DNA from: an uncultured Saprospiraceae bacterium
GTDB lineage: Bacteria; Bacteroidota; Bacteroidia; Chitinophagales; Saprospiraceae
Direction of reading: 5' to 3'
Assembly: GCA_937959275.1 (NCBI GenBank)
Contig: CALGLU010000077.1
Span: 1-64,000, forward strand
DNA length: 64,000 nt
The position numbers were made by a program, and so were the translations under genes. The notes below the pieces were generated by a model, which saw nothing but the letters and a program-made list of their open reading frames with translations, was not told where the DNA came from and searched no databases. Positions 9,701-20,139 of the stretch are shown piece by piece. The first letter of the stretch is position 1. Each line of letters starts with the position of its first letter.

Positions 9701-12700
9701 TAGGAGATATAACCTTCAGCATAACGGTGGAGCCTTTGGTGGTCAATCCAACTCAAACAGCTAGTGCCAATTATTGTATTCAAGATAATGCAGTCATTAG
9801 CTTATCACAAATGTTTACTGATATCGGCATTCCCAATAGCGGCACTTTTTCATTGGATGGAACAAGTACAAGTATTCCAGACACACCAGATTTTGTACCA
9901 AGTAGTTTACCTGAGGGGACCTACACGTCAATCTATACGCCGACTGATTTAAATAATGATTGCCAGACATTCGCACTGACCTTTGAGATTACACCTGCAG
10001 AAACCAATATGGCTATGGTCAGAGATACCATGACTTGCCAAAGTGAATCCATAGACTTGCGAGAATTATTGTCAAATGAATCAGGTACTGGCACTTTCGT
10101 GGCTAACGGTAATACTGTCGCATTGGACATGGGGATTATTTTTAATCCTCTTCCATTAATCGGTAGGACTATTAATTTTGAATATATGGAACAGCCCGAT
10201 GGCTGTAGAGCTGGTGTGAACTTATCATTTCAAATTACAGTTCTTGCAGCCGACGTCGATCAGGTGTTGCCGACCAGCCATATATATTGCGTTGATTTTG
10301 GTCGAGTAGATTTGGATAGCTTGTTTTTTACAAGTCAAATGCGACCGATTGTGGATGGTCAATATTTGCTAAAATCTAGTATGATTCAACCTCCTATAGA
10401 TGAAACGATAACAACAAAGATTTTTCTACCCAATAACTATCCCAATGATAACTATGAAATTATCTTTCAGGCGACGGATGGTAATAATGATGACAGTTGT
10501 ATAGAACTAAGTGCAGTTTTTGATATCGAACGCACGCAGGTGTTTGCGGGAGATCCTGTTAGTAGTCAAGTCTGTGCGACTGGAGCAGTCGACCTAACTC
10601 AATTTGTCACATCTCCATCCTCTATAGGTACCTTCAAAAGTGTGTTAACAGGTGAGGTGCCAGTCATGACAGATGTCTTTGCGGATTTTACAGGCTTAGC
10701 TTCTCAGAATTATAATTTTTATCATATCGTCCAAGGTGATGATCCATGCCCAGGTATTCCTGATACGACAGAGTTTGTATTGTCTGTAACACAGATTGAT
10801 ACCCTTGCTGACATGACTGTCTCAGTTTGCGAAGGATCACTAACATTAGATTTAGTAAGCGCAGGCACCTTGTGTACAGGCGCAGAATGTAATGCCATCA
10901 CTGGCGTCGCAGATCTGTCAAATATCGACGTGTCTGGCTTGACAGAGACTGATGATTTTGTATTACAATTAGAATATACGCCAACAACAGGCAATCCTGC
11001 GGGATGCAGTGACAGTTTATTTGTGATGGTCGATATTGTGGCAGCAGGAGGTGCAGGATTGATTGTGTTACCAATCGAAGTGTGTCCTGCTGATCTAGTC
11101 GATTTGACTACTCATGATTTTTTAAATCCTGATTTGGAATGGTATACAACATATGTTGAAGGTGATCCAGCAAATAGTGTGGCGATACCAAATCCAACTA
11201 TGGCAGACTTGAGTGGTTTGACAACAGTAATTGCTGTCAAACCATCAGCTGGAGATTGCGCTCAGCAAACAACTGTTGATGTCAATTCACTAATGACCTC
11301 CACGTTGGACATCGTTAATGATATTGTGATCACAGGAGCTGAGCTGTATGATTTAACAAGCCATGATGCCACACCAGGCTTGGAGTGGTACGAGACATTT
11401 ATTGCGGAGGGAGACCCGGGGAATATTCTTGTCATGAATCCATCAATGGCGGACTTATCGATGTTGACTGAGGTCACAGCATTTAGACCCCAAGCTGCGG
11501 GTGTGTGTGCTGATTTTGATATCGTTCCGATTACGATGACTGCTGTTGTCGAGTTAGGGATTGAAGAGCCAGTAACGATCTGCCGAGGGGAGTCCACTGA
11601 TCTGACAAGTCTGATGGGCGCATCATCAGATGTGACTTGGTATGCCATATGGATTGACCAAGGAAACGCAGCTAACTTAGAGATTCCTGATCCTACGAAT
11701 GTCATTTTAGAAGCGCCAGTCATCGCGGAGTTAATCACTGCCACTGGCATCGATACACAAGAGATCAATGTGATCATAAATGAAAATCCAATCCTCAGTT
11801 TTGCTGTTGTAGATGGAGAGCCTGCTTGTGATCCCACAGTAGATGCTTATGGCTTTATTATAACTGTCGAACCAGCAGATGCGATTCCCACAGAGATCGG
11901 GCCGATTACAAACTTGACGCCAGTTGTTTCTGGAAATATAGCAACATATACGGTGACGGGATTGAGTACAAGCGATGGCGTATTTGAGCTTATTTTTGCT
12001 GATGCTGTCACAGGTTGCACAGATACACTTGAGATTCAGCCACCGGCGGATTGTAGTGTGGGGGGAGGATGTGTATTTCCTGCGGATCCTATCTTTGATT
12101 TGGTCGGCTCGAGTATTTGTTCACCAGCTGATTTTCCTGTTGACATAATGATAACAAATCCAGATCCAGACTTCATATATATCTGGCAAGATAACATGGG
12201 TGTTGAGATTTTAAGAGGTACCAGTTTAACACAAAATGGTATTGGTGAATTTTCAATTCGCGTTGAAAAAATAGGAGATCCTATGTGCTCAAGTCCGGTG
12301 ATAGGGATGACGGGTATTACAAGTTTTGGTCAGATACCAGCACCGCCGCCTGATTTTAGTGCAGCTTGCGATCAAGATACCTTCGTTTATAATCTAGATA
12401 CACCTGGCACAGTCACTGTCGATTTTGGTAGTGCTGATGGAAATATTACAGAAACAACACCTGGCAGTTATGTGATCCGATTTGCAACGGATGTTCAAGA
12501 TAACGTAACGGTAACAATTGTAGGTGATCCGACATGTGATCCGACTGTGTTTGATATAACAGCTACAATGGTTTGTGATGCAGCCAATGTTTGTCCTCCA
12601 TTTCCTGATCGCGGTATTCCAAATATAGATTCGCGTCCTGGAGGCCCTCCATTTTGTGATGATACTATTCGTCCTGTGTTACGAGTGAGTAATAACAACG

Positions 12701-15700
12701 ATGCGACTAATTTTCAAGTCGTATGGTATGATGGAGCAGACGGCTTAGATTCTGTTGGTGTTGGTAATGAATATACATTGCCTGCTGAAGGCGTCTATAC
12801 AGCTCGGTTTGTGAATATTGTAGATGGCACCTGTCCGCCTTCAGAGGTGACAGAGTTCACTTACGAAATTACGGGGATGTCAGATGCCTCATTTACAATA
12901 CCAGATTTTTGTTTTGGTGATCCTCAAGCTGCTATTATTACGGGAGAGATGGGTGGAAAATTTTCTTTTGTCAATTCACCTCCGGATGGAGCAAGCATTG
13001 ATGAAGATACTGGAGTCATTACCACACCAAGTGAAGATGGCGTATACGAAGTGCGTTATACGGTCAATCCAACCACCTGTCCAGGTACTTTGGATCAGAC
13101 AGTCAGTGTGATAGCAAAACCATTTATTTCAGGAATTGATAAGAAGCCTATCACTCCAGATAACGATTTTTATAATATTATTTTTGATACTGATGGAGAT
13201 GTGATTGAAGTATACGATGTGGCGACGGGTATTCAATTATTAGATCTGTCAACCTGTACCTTGCCAGCACCGGCTTGTAATATGAATAGTTGGATCATTG
13301 ATAACATTCCTATTGATGTGGAAGTGCGGATCGAGGCGAGTTTTTCTGCAAATGGTTGTATGCAAATCAGGACAGAATTTCCACCAGATCTCACTTCGAA
13401 TTGTTCTGGGCTTGGGCTATTTGAAATCACATTAGATTCGATGTTATATCCTATTTGCGAAGGAGAGCCAATTCCAACGCTAAGAGTTGCAGATCTAGAT
13501 TCGATGGCTATTCTATTAAATAATGATCTATTTGAGCTTTCATTTCTGTTTGACACATTAAAAGTATTTTGGTATGATCAAGCTGTAGGTGGAGATACAC
13601 TCCATAGGGGCTTTACCTTTACACCTACACGCGCAGACACCTTTTGGGCAGCACAAAATTGGATTGATTTTTCATCTCCAGGCGTTATCAATGAAGTTTG
13701 TGAGTTCGCACCGCGGACCAGAGTTATTGTACAAGAGTTAGCTTTGCCAAATGCCGATGTTGTTTATGATGATTATTGTGAAGGGCAGACAACAAGTCTT
13801 CCGATACCAGTGACACCGAATGGCTTGTTTTCGATAACAGACGTAGGTACATTAGCTACCATTGATGAACAGACTGGTGAATTATCAAATGTAACACCTG
13901 GCGAATCCTATACCATTCGCTATGATATCGGGACGAGATGTCAGAATTTCACAGAAACAGTCATTACTTATTTCCCTAGTCTGGTACCACCAAACGTCAC
14001 TGATACACAATGTGATGCGACAGGTGATTTTTATGTCGTCAATTTTACTACCACTTCGATCCCGTCAAATCCGACAAACGGAGATCTAGTAGCAGGAGGC
14101 GGACCTGACTATGTCATTGAAAATATACCAAAAGGAGAAGCTGTTTTTGTTGACATTGATGCTGGAGGAAATTGCGGATTTCAAACATTCGAATTGTCTC
14201 CAGGTTTTGATTGTTCAGCAGATTGTATTGCCCCCGAATTCGAAGATGGTCTTCCTGATGATACGTACTGTCTGGGTATGGAACCGACTCTTCGCGTCAA
14301 AGATCCAGGTTTAGCTGCTGGACAAGTCATTGAATGGTATATCAGTGATCCAGATGTTCCGGGTAACTTGGTTGCGACAGGACTTGAATTTACGCCGATG
14401 ATGCAAGGCGAATATTTTGTCTTGTTGACAGATAATTTACCTGGCGGATGTCGATCTGCTGCGATCTCTAAACTTTTAATCGCTGAAACTGCACCAGATC
14501 CAGCTTTTGATTATGATCCAGTGTATTGTGATGGCGACACATTCTTACCTAACAGTCCAGCCGACCCAACTGTAGGCACATGGGAAGCAGTCGATGCAGC
14601 TGGCGTCTCAGTCCCTACCTTTAATAATTCGACGGGTGAGTTTGTTTCTATTCCTACAGGTACCTACACGATCAAATACTTCACAAGTTTTAATGATTGT
14701 AAAGATAGCCTCGAGCAAACTATAGAAGTGGTTGATCGTCCTGCCAGTTTAATGGCGAGTGATACGACACTCATGTTTAATAGTACGACAAATGTATATA
14801 CGGTCACCTTTACATCAACAAGTAATGCAACTGCAACGGTTGGTAATCTTGATGAAAGCGGGGGCACGTACACCTTAAGTAATCTGAATCCTGGTGAAAC
14901 GACATCGATTATAATCGAAAACTTCAACGGCTGTGAATCAGATCCATTTACGTTCACCTTGCCAGCTATTGGTGATTGTTCAGTATTACCGGATCCGCCA
15001 ATGATGCCTCAAGCTGAGTATATAACATGTGCTGAAGGAATGGCTCCAACTGTGACGCCTGTCATACCTGCGGGTACGACCATCCAGTGGTACGCTGACA
15101 GGGATAGGATGATGCCGATTAATATGCTCACTGCTTTTACACCTTCAGATGCGGGGACCTATTATGCAGAGGTGATAGACGCTAATGGCTGTACAAGTGA
15201 AATCGATTCCTTTGTCTACAGTTTCTTTCCAACACCAATTATCAGTTTGGCAGATACCTCAAGTGTCTTTGATGCCGCAGCGATGAGCTATACATTCACC
15301 CTAGAGATTGGTGGTGGAGAAAGTATTGTCGTTGATCCTGTAGGAGATATCGTGGTGACCACTGACGCTATGGATCCACAGACCTTGACCTTGAGCAATA
15401 TTGCATCAGGAACATCTTTTGAAATAACACTATTGAGTGATGAAGGCTGTGAATCCGCACCATTGCCAGTAACACTGGGGACGAGTGCTGCATGTGCAGG
15501 AGTGTCAGTAGCTATTCCAACCATTGATGGTGATACCATTAAACCATATTGTGAGCTAGACCCAATCCCCGTCTTCACGGTTAATAATGTACCTGTTGGC
15601 GGATCTATTAATTGGTATGATATGGCGGATGCTATAACACCAATTGAAACGACAGACATGTTTCAGCCAACAGTTAATGGTACATATTTTGCTGAGGCCG

Positions 15701-18700
15701 TCGATGCAGCTGGTTGTGTGAGCAGCACCAGATTAGAAGTATCAACTGATGAAATACCATTGCCAGTTGTTTTAGACACGCTATCCTTTTTAGATTCAGA
15801 TGGTACATACACGTTTACGATTGATGTCCAAGCGATGGTGACTTCACCTGTTGGTGTGGTATCAGGCGTAGAACCTAGTTGGACGATCACTGGGATTCCG
15901 ATAGATTCAGTGATGTTTACAGTGACGATAGATAATGGGAATGGATGTCCCTTGGATTTAGCAGTCAACTTAGCGACTGTCTCAGTAACATGTCCTGCAC
16001 CTCCAGCTAGTCCTATCATATTAACAGATTTAAATGTGCCGATCTGTGAGGGAGATATATTCACCATCTTAGCTGAGGCTGACCCTGGGACTACAATCGC
16101 CTGGTACGATGATGCAGACGCGACAGTAGCCCTAATGACGGGACCTGAGCTAGATGTTATGGTAAGTGGTACTTACTTTTATGAAGCGATTTTGGATACG
16201 GATTGTACGAGTACTCGGCTTCCGATTGATCTTATATTTTCGCCGCTTCCTGAGATTTTGAATAATCGAATCGATCCGGTTTGTGATCTAGCAGTGGGTG
16301 GCTATGGATTTACCTTAGATGCGCCTGATGCCGTATCGATTACAACTGAGGGATTTGGAACAGTCACAGGTGATGGAGCGACAGGATGGACAATTAGCGG
16401 GTTGCCTGCGGGGTTATCGTTTCTAGTCGGCGCAGTTAGTGCTGATGGCTGTGTTACCGAGCGTGGTGTACAGACTGATATGATGTCGTGTGTTGTCTGT
16501 CCTGCTGATTTGGACGCGCCAGCCCTAGTTGACCCGACAGTCACAGAGTTTTCTAGGTGCCTTAATGGTCCATACCCAACCATCGAAACTATGGTTCCTT
16601 CAGGGTTTACTGTAGAATGGTTTAAGGATGGCACATTGATAGGGATGGGGAGTACATTTACGATAGATGAATCTGAACTATTTGGTGGTGAGATAAAAGG
16701 TGTGACGACAGATGGTGCGTCTTGTGTGAGTTCTGATAGTTTGACGGTGAATATCATGCTGATACAAGGAGAGGATGCCAGTGTGGCTTACGTGGCAAGT
16801 AATTGTGAGGGTGACCTCGTGATACCGACTATACTTGGGACTCCAGGAGGAACATTTTCGTTTGAAGAGTTTCCACTAGGAGCAGAGATAGATTCACAGA
16901 CAGGAGAGATTACGACCCAGATTGAGGGTTCATACAAAGTGATCTATATGACTCCAGGAGCCACCTGTCCCGATGTAGATACATTTAATTTTAACATCTT
17001 TAGAGATGTAGAAGCGACCTTCTATAATGTCGTCGATTTTGATAATACAGCCATGACTTATGGGATTGAGTTTGGTATTTCAGTAGGAGGGAGTATCGCT
17101 GATACAGATGAGTATGTTGTAGATCCCGTTGTCAACGATACATTTAGGATTCGTAATATTCCTCTTACGGAGTCATTTGATCTGGTCTTAGAATTGGCTG
17201 GTGCCTTTTCATGTTTTGATACGATACCTGTGATGAATTCGATTATGTGTGGGACGATACCAGATCCGGTCGTTGCACCTAACGATGTATTTCAATTATT
17301 TTGTCCAAATGATCCTGTACCAGAGTTGAGAGCGAGAGTGCAGCCAGATCAACGAGTCGTTTGGTATAATGCTGATAGTGGAGGCACTATTTTAGGAGAG
17401 GGCGTCTTTACCCCAGAACGACCAGTTGGTAATAAGAATTTTTATGCTGAAGCTGTTGATATGTTTGGCTGCGTGAGCAATGGTAGACAAATTATAACCT
17501 TGTCACCTCTTGTACCTCTTTCAGCAGGAGATGATATGACTGTGACTGACCAAGTTTGTTTTAGAGATACGCTGATTCTAAGTGATATTATTCCGATGAG
17601 AAATGGGAGTTATGACCTAGAGGGATTTGTTGGCGTGATACGAGCGGATAGTTTATTTACAGTGAATTTAGCTCCAGGGACATCGTATACGATAAACTAT
17701 ATTGTTGAAGATCCGGACTGCGGTCAGGACACAGCGTTCATCGATTTTATCTTGGATGATTGTCGACCATCGGCTGTTGTTTCATCCATTACGTCTAGCA
17801 CAAATTGTCATGATACGAATGATGGATCGTTTAGTATTTCAGTGGTGCAAGAACAATTAGATACCTATACATTCCAGTGGACGAGAGTAAGACCAGCAGG
17901 CAGAGCACAAGAAATAATTATAGATCCGACAACATTAATGGGTAGTGTCACTGATTTACCAGCAGGGCAATATGTCATTAGTACATTGGACCAAGGCATG
18001 ATAGCTGCTAGTGATACTGTCACCATTAGCGCACCACAAGAATTACTGGCGCAAGTCATCGAGGTTTCAAAAATCGTTTGTTCTGGTGATGCTGATGCTG
18101 TCATTCGAGCAAGTGCAAGTGGAGGTACAGGCCCATACAGTTTTGAATGGAACACCGGCGATACGGATGATGAGCTGCGCAATGTGGACGAGGGGAGTTA
18201 TACCGTGATGGTCACAGACGCCAATCAGTGTGTGAGTGAAAGTGAAGTATTGGATGTGGTAGATACAGATCCAATCCAGTTTTCAGTGGCCTTTACAGAG
18301 CCACTGTGTCCTACGTTTCCAGATGGAGAAATTATCATAAGTGATGTGCAGGGCGGAGAAGGTCCTTTTGAATATTTTTTAAACGGTGAAGCTGGTTTAG
18401 ATGAGTCCTTTAATTTTATAGACATAGGTACCTACGGTGTGTCTATGAGAGATAGCCGAGGCTGTTTGGCAGAGTTTTCAGATAGTATTCGGATAGAAAC
18501 ATATATCGATGGTAAGTCAATTGAGCTACCAGATCAGATATTCGCAGATCCGGGAGAGACCGTCCAGCTACCGCTTGTGCTGAATAATATTTCAGTGATT
18601 CAAATCATATGGGCGGGGAATGGATTAGAGTGTACTGATTGTGTGAATCCAACATTTGTCATGGGCGAAGAGTCACAATTCTTTGCAGTACAAGTTGTCG

Positions 18701-19053
18701 ATGAGTCGGGCTGTGTTTACGAGGCACGGATAAATGTTGTCCAAACCCCTGATCCGTCTATCTATATTCCGAATGCCATTTCTCAAGATCCAGCTAATGT
18801 GAATAACCGATTCTTCTTTCCTTATGTGCGAGATGAGGTGTCGGGCAGTGCAGATATTGATGTCTATGATCGATGGGGTAATTTGGTATTTAATGGAGTA
18901 AGCCTTGATCTAAGAGACCCAGGTACTGGTTGGGATGGAACATTTGATTCTAAAGACGTCTCTGAAAATATATACTCTTATATTATTCGTTTAACCATTG
19001 ATGGCAGAAGTAATATCATTGAACGAACAGGAACAGTGTTAGTCATTCGTTAA
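6745..19053 (+). CDS. Giant T9SS type B cargo protein, 4102 residues, with Ig-like and SprB-like repeats
   Basis: The chosen ATG gives a clean signal peptide (R-R-I-L-I-L-F-F-V-V-L-G, cleavage after S-S-F-G-Q); in-frame starts at 6592 and 6706 add an unlikely N-terminal extension. Residues 20-250 form a Cys-rich module also found in the 448-residue protein at 21660-23006. Then come dozens of beta-sandwich repeats, many of the Ig-like form Y-C-E-G...W-Y...G-T-Y-F-A-E-A-V-D-A-A-G-C-V. Residues about 3680-3910 include SprB-like repeats (A-S-G-G-T-G-P-Y-S-F-E-W-N-T-G). The last 100 residues are the gliding-motility-associated C-terminal domain (I-Y-I-P-N-A...V-Y-D-R-W-G-N-L-V-F...G-W-D-G-T-F). 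By family knowledge this directs export through T9SS and surface attachment. A role as adhesin or gliding filament is inferred. Confidence 0.9.
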   Translation: MSVSRRILILFFVVLGLGTSSFGQITLEWSDLSGIKDCGDGNSSSFAGNIVIISDIEGDPSNCGPCTDPTVNGCDTGVGNCSDLSSVINTDPVDVTAYSMVEISASLSSGGTLEETCTSMDRLVGQVTLVRTDGNSDLMDLFLMVGESIDQNVPVMFDNTCSEYRSFVITLAGGTTSKDESYNVGFAFSTQLAPSSSLPTPGNAGLMITSTFVCPEESVTLSLDNCNSCQSITATPASGGSSQTELGNSITFQIPSSASGFLDYNIEYTDGNCSPISFPITFDVFDNTLFDNLIDFDPVCPTATIDLKSISDGLGINGSWTGGMLVTNNIFNEVAASLAEQPYTVNFSTNTCGNIDVDKTILVTSDENLTLENCSSAIVAADVTNPRVNPVANFYCTGDQITLTADLNGTCATCLFDWTDQLGNVTPGNGVGDPTATVTIIGTGDSDSYTLRYTEPPVTTPMVVTPDVNINLFQLGGSLDTLICEGAPLDLTEFLPTGVTGTWGGSLQISGNIFNASGLASANVYNLEFRPSFCTTTAYQKRVTILAGSVVSIPDFTTECQGSGVVIDLTQSPYNLTGGQWNLDGSIPPNLVDFNTLSVGSHTLEFITNPGVCVTGAFDQFDIIGSGGAAFTLSGDTLNLNSQTYCINQSVTLSAAGLTGCSGCTFFWKDSDRADWRASDQTDTTIIIYDPIAEAMAAGGGYADFLLTENSFGFTYTNPCASVPNTDTLYWELTPSKLSLLEIIEDLDIGYCAFYSVSAIAEPIFGAPSQIGGITGRFLDPSGNNWVTPEGVFNLTGIAPGDMHTFEFIETRCSDPVFFDVTVYPNNPDPSSDDWPNLCMDNGTQDLNVAPFSRQDGVTVDYVGVNINSVTQELDLNIPAGTYTAQYQSVPVTDATCQTGSLNYTILDQLGSFTDAQLCEQGPAINLKDLNNGFLPATGGQFIDRDDPSNPAFSGAESEMFNPSMLAPAVYNLQYVPPADYDDCPLGDITFSITVEPLVVNPTQTASANYCIQDNAVISLSQMFTDIGIPNSGTFSLDGTSTSIPDTPDFVPSSLPEGTYTSIYTPTDLNNDCQTFALTFEITPAETNMAMVRDTMTCQSESIDLRELLSNESGTGTFVANGNTVALDMGIIFNPLPLIGRTINFEYMEQPDGCRAGVNLSFQITVLAADVDQVLPTSHIYCVDFGRVDLDSLFFTSQMRPIVDGQYLLKSSMIQPPIDETITTKIFLPNNYPNDNYEIIFQATDGNNDDSCIELSAVFDIERTQVFAGDPVSSQVCATGAVDLTQFVTSPSSIGTFKSVLTGEVPVMTDVFADFTGLASQNYNFYHIVQGDDPCPGIPDTTEFVLSVTQIDTLADMTVSVCEGSLTLDLVSAGTLCTGAECNAITGVADLSNIDVSGLTETDDFVLQLEYTPTTGNPAGCSDSLFVMVDIVAAGGAGLIVLPIEVCPADLVDLTTHDFLNPDLEWYTTYVEGDPANSVAIPNPTMADLSGLTTVIAVKPSAGDCAQQTTVDVNSLMTSTLDIVNDIVITGAELYDLTSHDATPGLEWYETFIAEGDPGNILVMNPSMADLSMLTEVTAFRPQAAGVCADFDIVPITMTAVVELGIEEPVTICRGESTDLTSLMGASSDVTWYAIWIDQGNAANLEIPDPTNVILEAPVIAELITATGIDTQEINVIINENPILSFAVVDGEPACDPTVDAYGFIITVEPADAIPTEIGPITNLTPVVSGNIATYTVTGLSTSDGVFELIFADAVTGCTDTLEIQPPADCSVGGGCVFPADPIFDLVGSSICSPADFPVDIMITNPDPDFIYIWQDNMGVEILRGTSLTQNGIGEFSIRVEKIGDPMCSSPVIGMTGITSFGQIPAPPPDFSAACDQDTFVYNLDTPGTVTVDFGSADGNITETTPGSYVIRFATDVQDNVTVTIVGDPTCDPTVFDITATMVCDAANVCPPFPDRGIPNIDSRPGGPPFCDDTIRPVLRVSNNNDATNFQVVWYDGADGLDSVGVGNEYTLPAEGVYTARFVNIVDGTCPPSEVTEFTYEITGMSDASFTIPDFCFGDPQAAIITGEMGGKFSFVNSPPDGASIDEDTGVITTPSEDGVYEVRYTVNPTTCPGTLDQTVSVIAKPFISGIDKKPITPDNDFYNIIFDTDGDVIEVYDVATGIQLLDLSTCTLPAPACNMNSWIIDNIPIDVEVRIEASFSANGCMQIRTEFPPDLTSNCSGLGLFEITLDSMLYPICEGEPIPTLRVADLDSMAILLNNDLFELSFLFDTLKVFWYDQAVGGDTLHRGFTFTPTRADTFWAAQNWIDFSSPGVINEVCEFAPRTRVIVQELALPNADVVYDDYCEGQTTSLPIPVTPNGLFSITDVGTLATIDEQTGELSNVTPGESYTIRYDIGTRCQNFTETVITYFPSLVPPNVTDTQCDATGDFYVVNFTTTSIPSNPTNGDLVAGGGPDYVIENIPKGEAVFVDIDAGGNCGFQTFELSPGFDCSADCIAPEFEDGLPDDTYCLGMEPTLRVKDPGLAAGQVIEWYISDPDVPGNLVATGLEFTPMMQGEYFVLLTDNLPGGCRSAAISKLLIAETAPDPAFDYDPVYCDGDTFLPNSPADPTVGTWEAVDAAGVSVPTFNNSTGEFVSIPTGTYTIKYFTSFNDCKDSLEQTIEVVDRPASLMASDTTLMFNSTTNVYTVTFTSTSNATATVGNLDESGGTYTLSNLNPGETTSIIIENFNGCESDPFTFTLPAIGDCSVLPDPPMMPQAEYITCAEGMAPTVTPVIPAGTTIQWYADRDRMMPINMLTAFTPSDAGTYYAEVIDANGCTSEIDSFVYSFFPTPIISLADTSSVFDAAAMSYTFTLEIGGGESIVVDPVGDIVVTTDAMDPQTLTLSNIASGTSFEITLLSDEGCESAPLPVTLGTSAACAGVSVAIPTIDGDTIKPYCELDPIPVFTVNNVPVGGSINWYDMADAITPIETTDMFQPTVNGTYFAEAVDAAGCVSSTRLEVSTDEIPLPVVLDTLSFLDSDGTYTFTIDVQAMVTSPVGVVSGVEPSWTITGIPIDSVMFTVTIDNGNGCPLDLAVNLATVSVTCPAPPASPIILTDLNVPICEGDIFTILAEADPGTTIAWYDDADATVALMTGPELDVMVSGTYFYEAILDTDCTSTRLPIDLIFSPLPEILNNRIDPVCDLAVGGYGFTLDAPDAVSITTEGFGTVTGDGATGWTISGLPAGLSFLVGAVSADGCVTERGVQTDMMSCVVCPADLDAPALVDPTVTEFSRCLNGPYPTIETMVPSGFTVEWFKDGTLIGMGSTFTIDESELFGGEIKGVTTDGASCVSSDSLTVNIMLIQGEDASVAYVASNCEGDLVIPTILGTPGGTFSFEEFPLGAEIDSQTGEITTQIEGSYKVIYMTPGATCPDVDTFNFNIFRDVEATFYNVVDFDNTAMTYGIEFGISVGGSIADTDEYVVDPVVNDTFRIRNIPLTESFDLVLELAGAFSCFDTIPVMNSIMCGTIPDPVVAPNDVFQLFCPNDPVPELRARVQPDQRVVWYNADSGGTILGEGVFTPERPVGNKNFYAEAVDMFGCVSNGRQIITLSPLVPLSAGDDMTVTDQVCFRDTLILSDIIPMRNGSYDLEGFVGVIRADSLFTVNLAPGTSYTINYIVEDPDCGQDTAFIDFILDDCRPSAVVSSITSSTNCHDTNDGSFSISVVQEQLDTYTFQWTRVRPAGRAQEIIIDPTTLMGSVTDLPAGQYVISTLDQGMIAASDTVTISAPQELLAQVIEVSKIVCSGDADAVIRASASGGTGPYSFEWNTGDTDDELRNVDEGSYTVMVTDANQCVSESEVLDVVDTDPIQFSVAFTEPLCPTFPDGEIIISDVQGGEGPFEYFLNGEAGLDESFNFIDIGTYGVSMRDSRGCLAEFSDSIRIETYIDGKSIELPDQIFADPGETVQLPLVLNNISVIQIIWAGNGLECTDCVNPTFVMGEESQFFAVQVVDESGCVYEARINVVQTPDPSIYIPNAISQDPANVNNRFFFPYVRDEVSGSADIDVYDRWGNLVFNGVSLDLRDPGTGWDGTFDSKDVSENIYSYIIRLTIDGRSNIIERTGTVLVIR

Positions 19054-19090
19054 AAAACCACCGTTGCTCAAGCATCCTGCCTGAGTTAGT

Positions 19091-19451
19091 TAGCTTTTTA
19101 ATTTTGATTAACATGTCGTTGGTTCGGAGACCAACAACGGCCCGGTTATTTTTGATTTTGATTTAGCTTTTCAATTTTGATTAACAAGTCGTTGGTTCGG
19201 AGACCAACAACGGCCCGGTTATTTTCGATTTTGATTTAGCTTTTCAATTTTGATTAACAAGTCATTGGTTCGGAGACCAACAACGGCCCGGTTATTTTTG
19301 ATTTTGATTTAGCTTTTCAATTTTGATTTACAGGCCATTGGTTCGGAGACCAACAACGGCAAGGTTATTTTTGATTTTGATTTAGCTTTTTAATTTTGAT
19401 TAACAAGTCGTTGGTTCGGAGACCAACAACGGCAAAGTTATTTTTGATTTT
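19091..19451. repeat. 73-bp tandem repeat, five copies, each with a GTTGGT/ACCAAC hairpin
   Basis: Hairpins start at 19118, 19191, 19264, 19337 and 19410, exactly 73 bp apart. The stem is (G/A)TTGGT and ACCAAC around TCGGAG, followed by AACGGC and a T-rich stretch. The array fills the gap between the convergent giant gene and the sirtuin gene and runs about 14 bp into the sirtuin's 3' end. It could act as a stack of bidirectional terminators. Confidence 0.9.
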
Positions 19452-20139
19452 CATTAATTAGCTGATAACAAGTATTAACCCCTTTAGTCGCGACTTCCTC
19501 AATAACAGTCACATTTGCAGCTTGCCTTAATTCATAATTTAATTGTGGATGTGGATCGATATAATAAATATGTGTGTGTGGTCTAGCATAGCCGACAAGA
19601 CTAGCAGCAGGGTAGACCTGCATGGATGTGCCAATGATGATAATGATGTCTGCTGTGGCGACTTCTTCTACGGCTCGTTCGAGCATAGGGACCATCTCGC
19701 CAAACCAGACGATGTGAGGGCGAAGTTGATGACCTGCTTTGCTGAGGTCGCCAGTAACGAGGTCTTTGTCCCAGTCGTAGACGAGATCTTCTTGCTGTGT
19801 GCAGCGGACTTTGTTGAGTTCGCCGTGTAGGTGGATGATGCGTTGGCTGCCAGCTCTCTCATGAAGATCATCAACGTTTTGTGTGATGATGACGACATCG
19901 TGGTTTTGCTCAAAATGAAGTAAATCTAAATGCCCTTGATTGGGTTCGACTTCTTTCAATTGTCTTCGTCGATCATTATAGAAGCGAAGGACGAGCTCTT
20001 GGTCTTTTTCCCAGCCTTGTGGGGAGGCAACATCCATAACATCATGATCCTCCCATAAGCCATTGGCATCTCTGAATGTTCGAATTCCACTTTCAGCGCT
20101 CATGCCGGCACCTGTTAATATTGCAATTTTTTTTAGCAT
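19438..20139 (-). CDS. cobB: Sirtuin-family NAD-dependent protein deacylase
   Basis: A 233-residue SIR2-family enzyme that removes acyl groups from protein lysines using NAD. It shows the NAD-binding G-A-G-M-S-A-E-S-G-I-R-T-F-R-D near the N-terminus, the catalytic core Q-N-V-D-D-L-H-E-R-A-G, the catalytic His in H-L-H-G-E-L, and V-W-F-G-E-M-V-P. The small domain, which carries four zinc-binding Cys in many sirtuins, has a single Cys here, so this is probably a zinc-free type. The start codon overlaps the 3' end of nnr by 7 bp, indicating an operon with a second NAD-related enzyme. The 3' end runs into the repeat array. Confidence 0.88.
   Translation of the reverse strand: MLKKIAILTGAGMSAESGIRTFRDANGLWEDHDVMDVASPQGWEKDQELVLRFYNDRRRQLKEVEPNQGHLDLLHFEQNHDVVIITQNVDDLHERAGSQRIIHLHGELNKVRCTQQEDLVYDWDKDLVTGDLSKAGHQLRPHIVWFGEMVPMLERAVEEVATADIIIIIGTSMQVYPAASLVGYARPHTHIYYIDPHPQLNYELRQAANVTVIEEVATKGVNTCYQLINENQK

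Noticed and set aside
6633-18425. Many minus-strand frames opposite the 4102-residue gene
   Set aside because: Antisense open frames arise from the Thr/Ser/Asp-rich composition; none has a start context, signal peptide or known motif.
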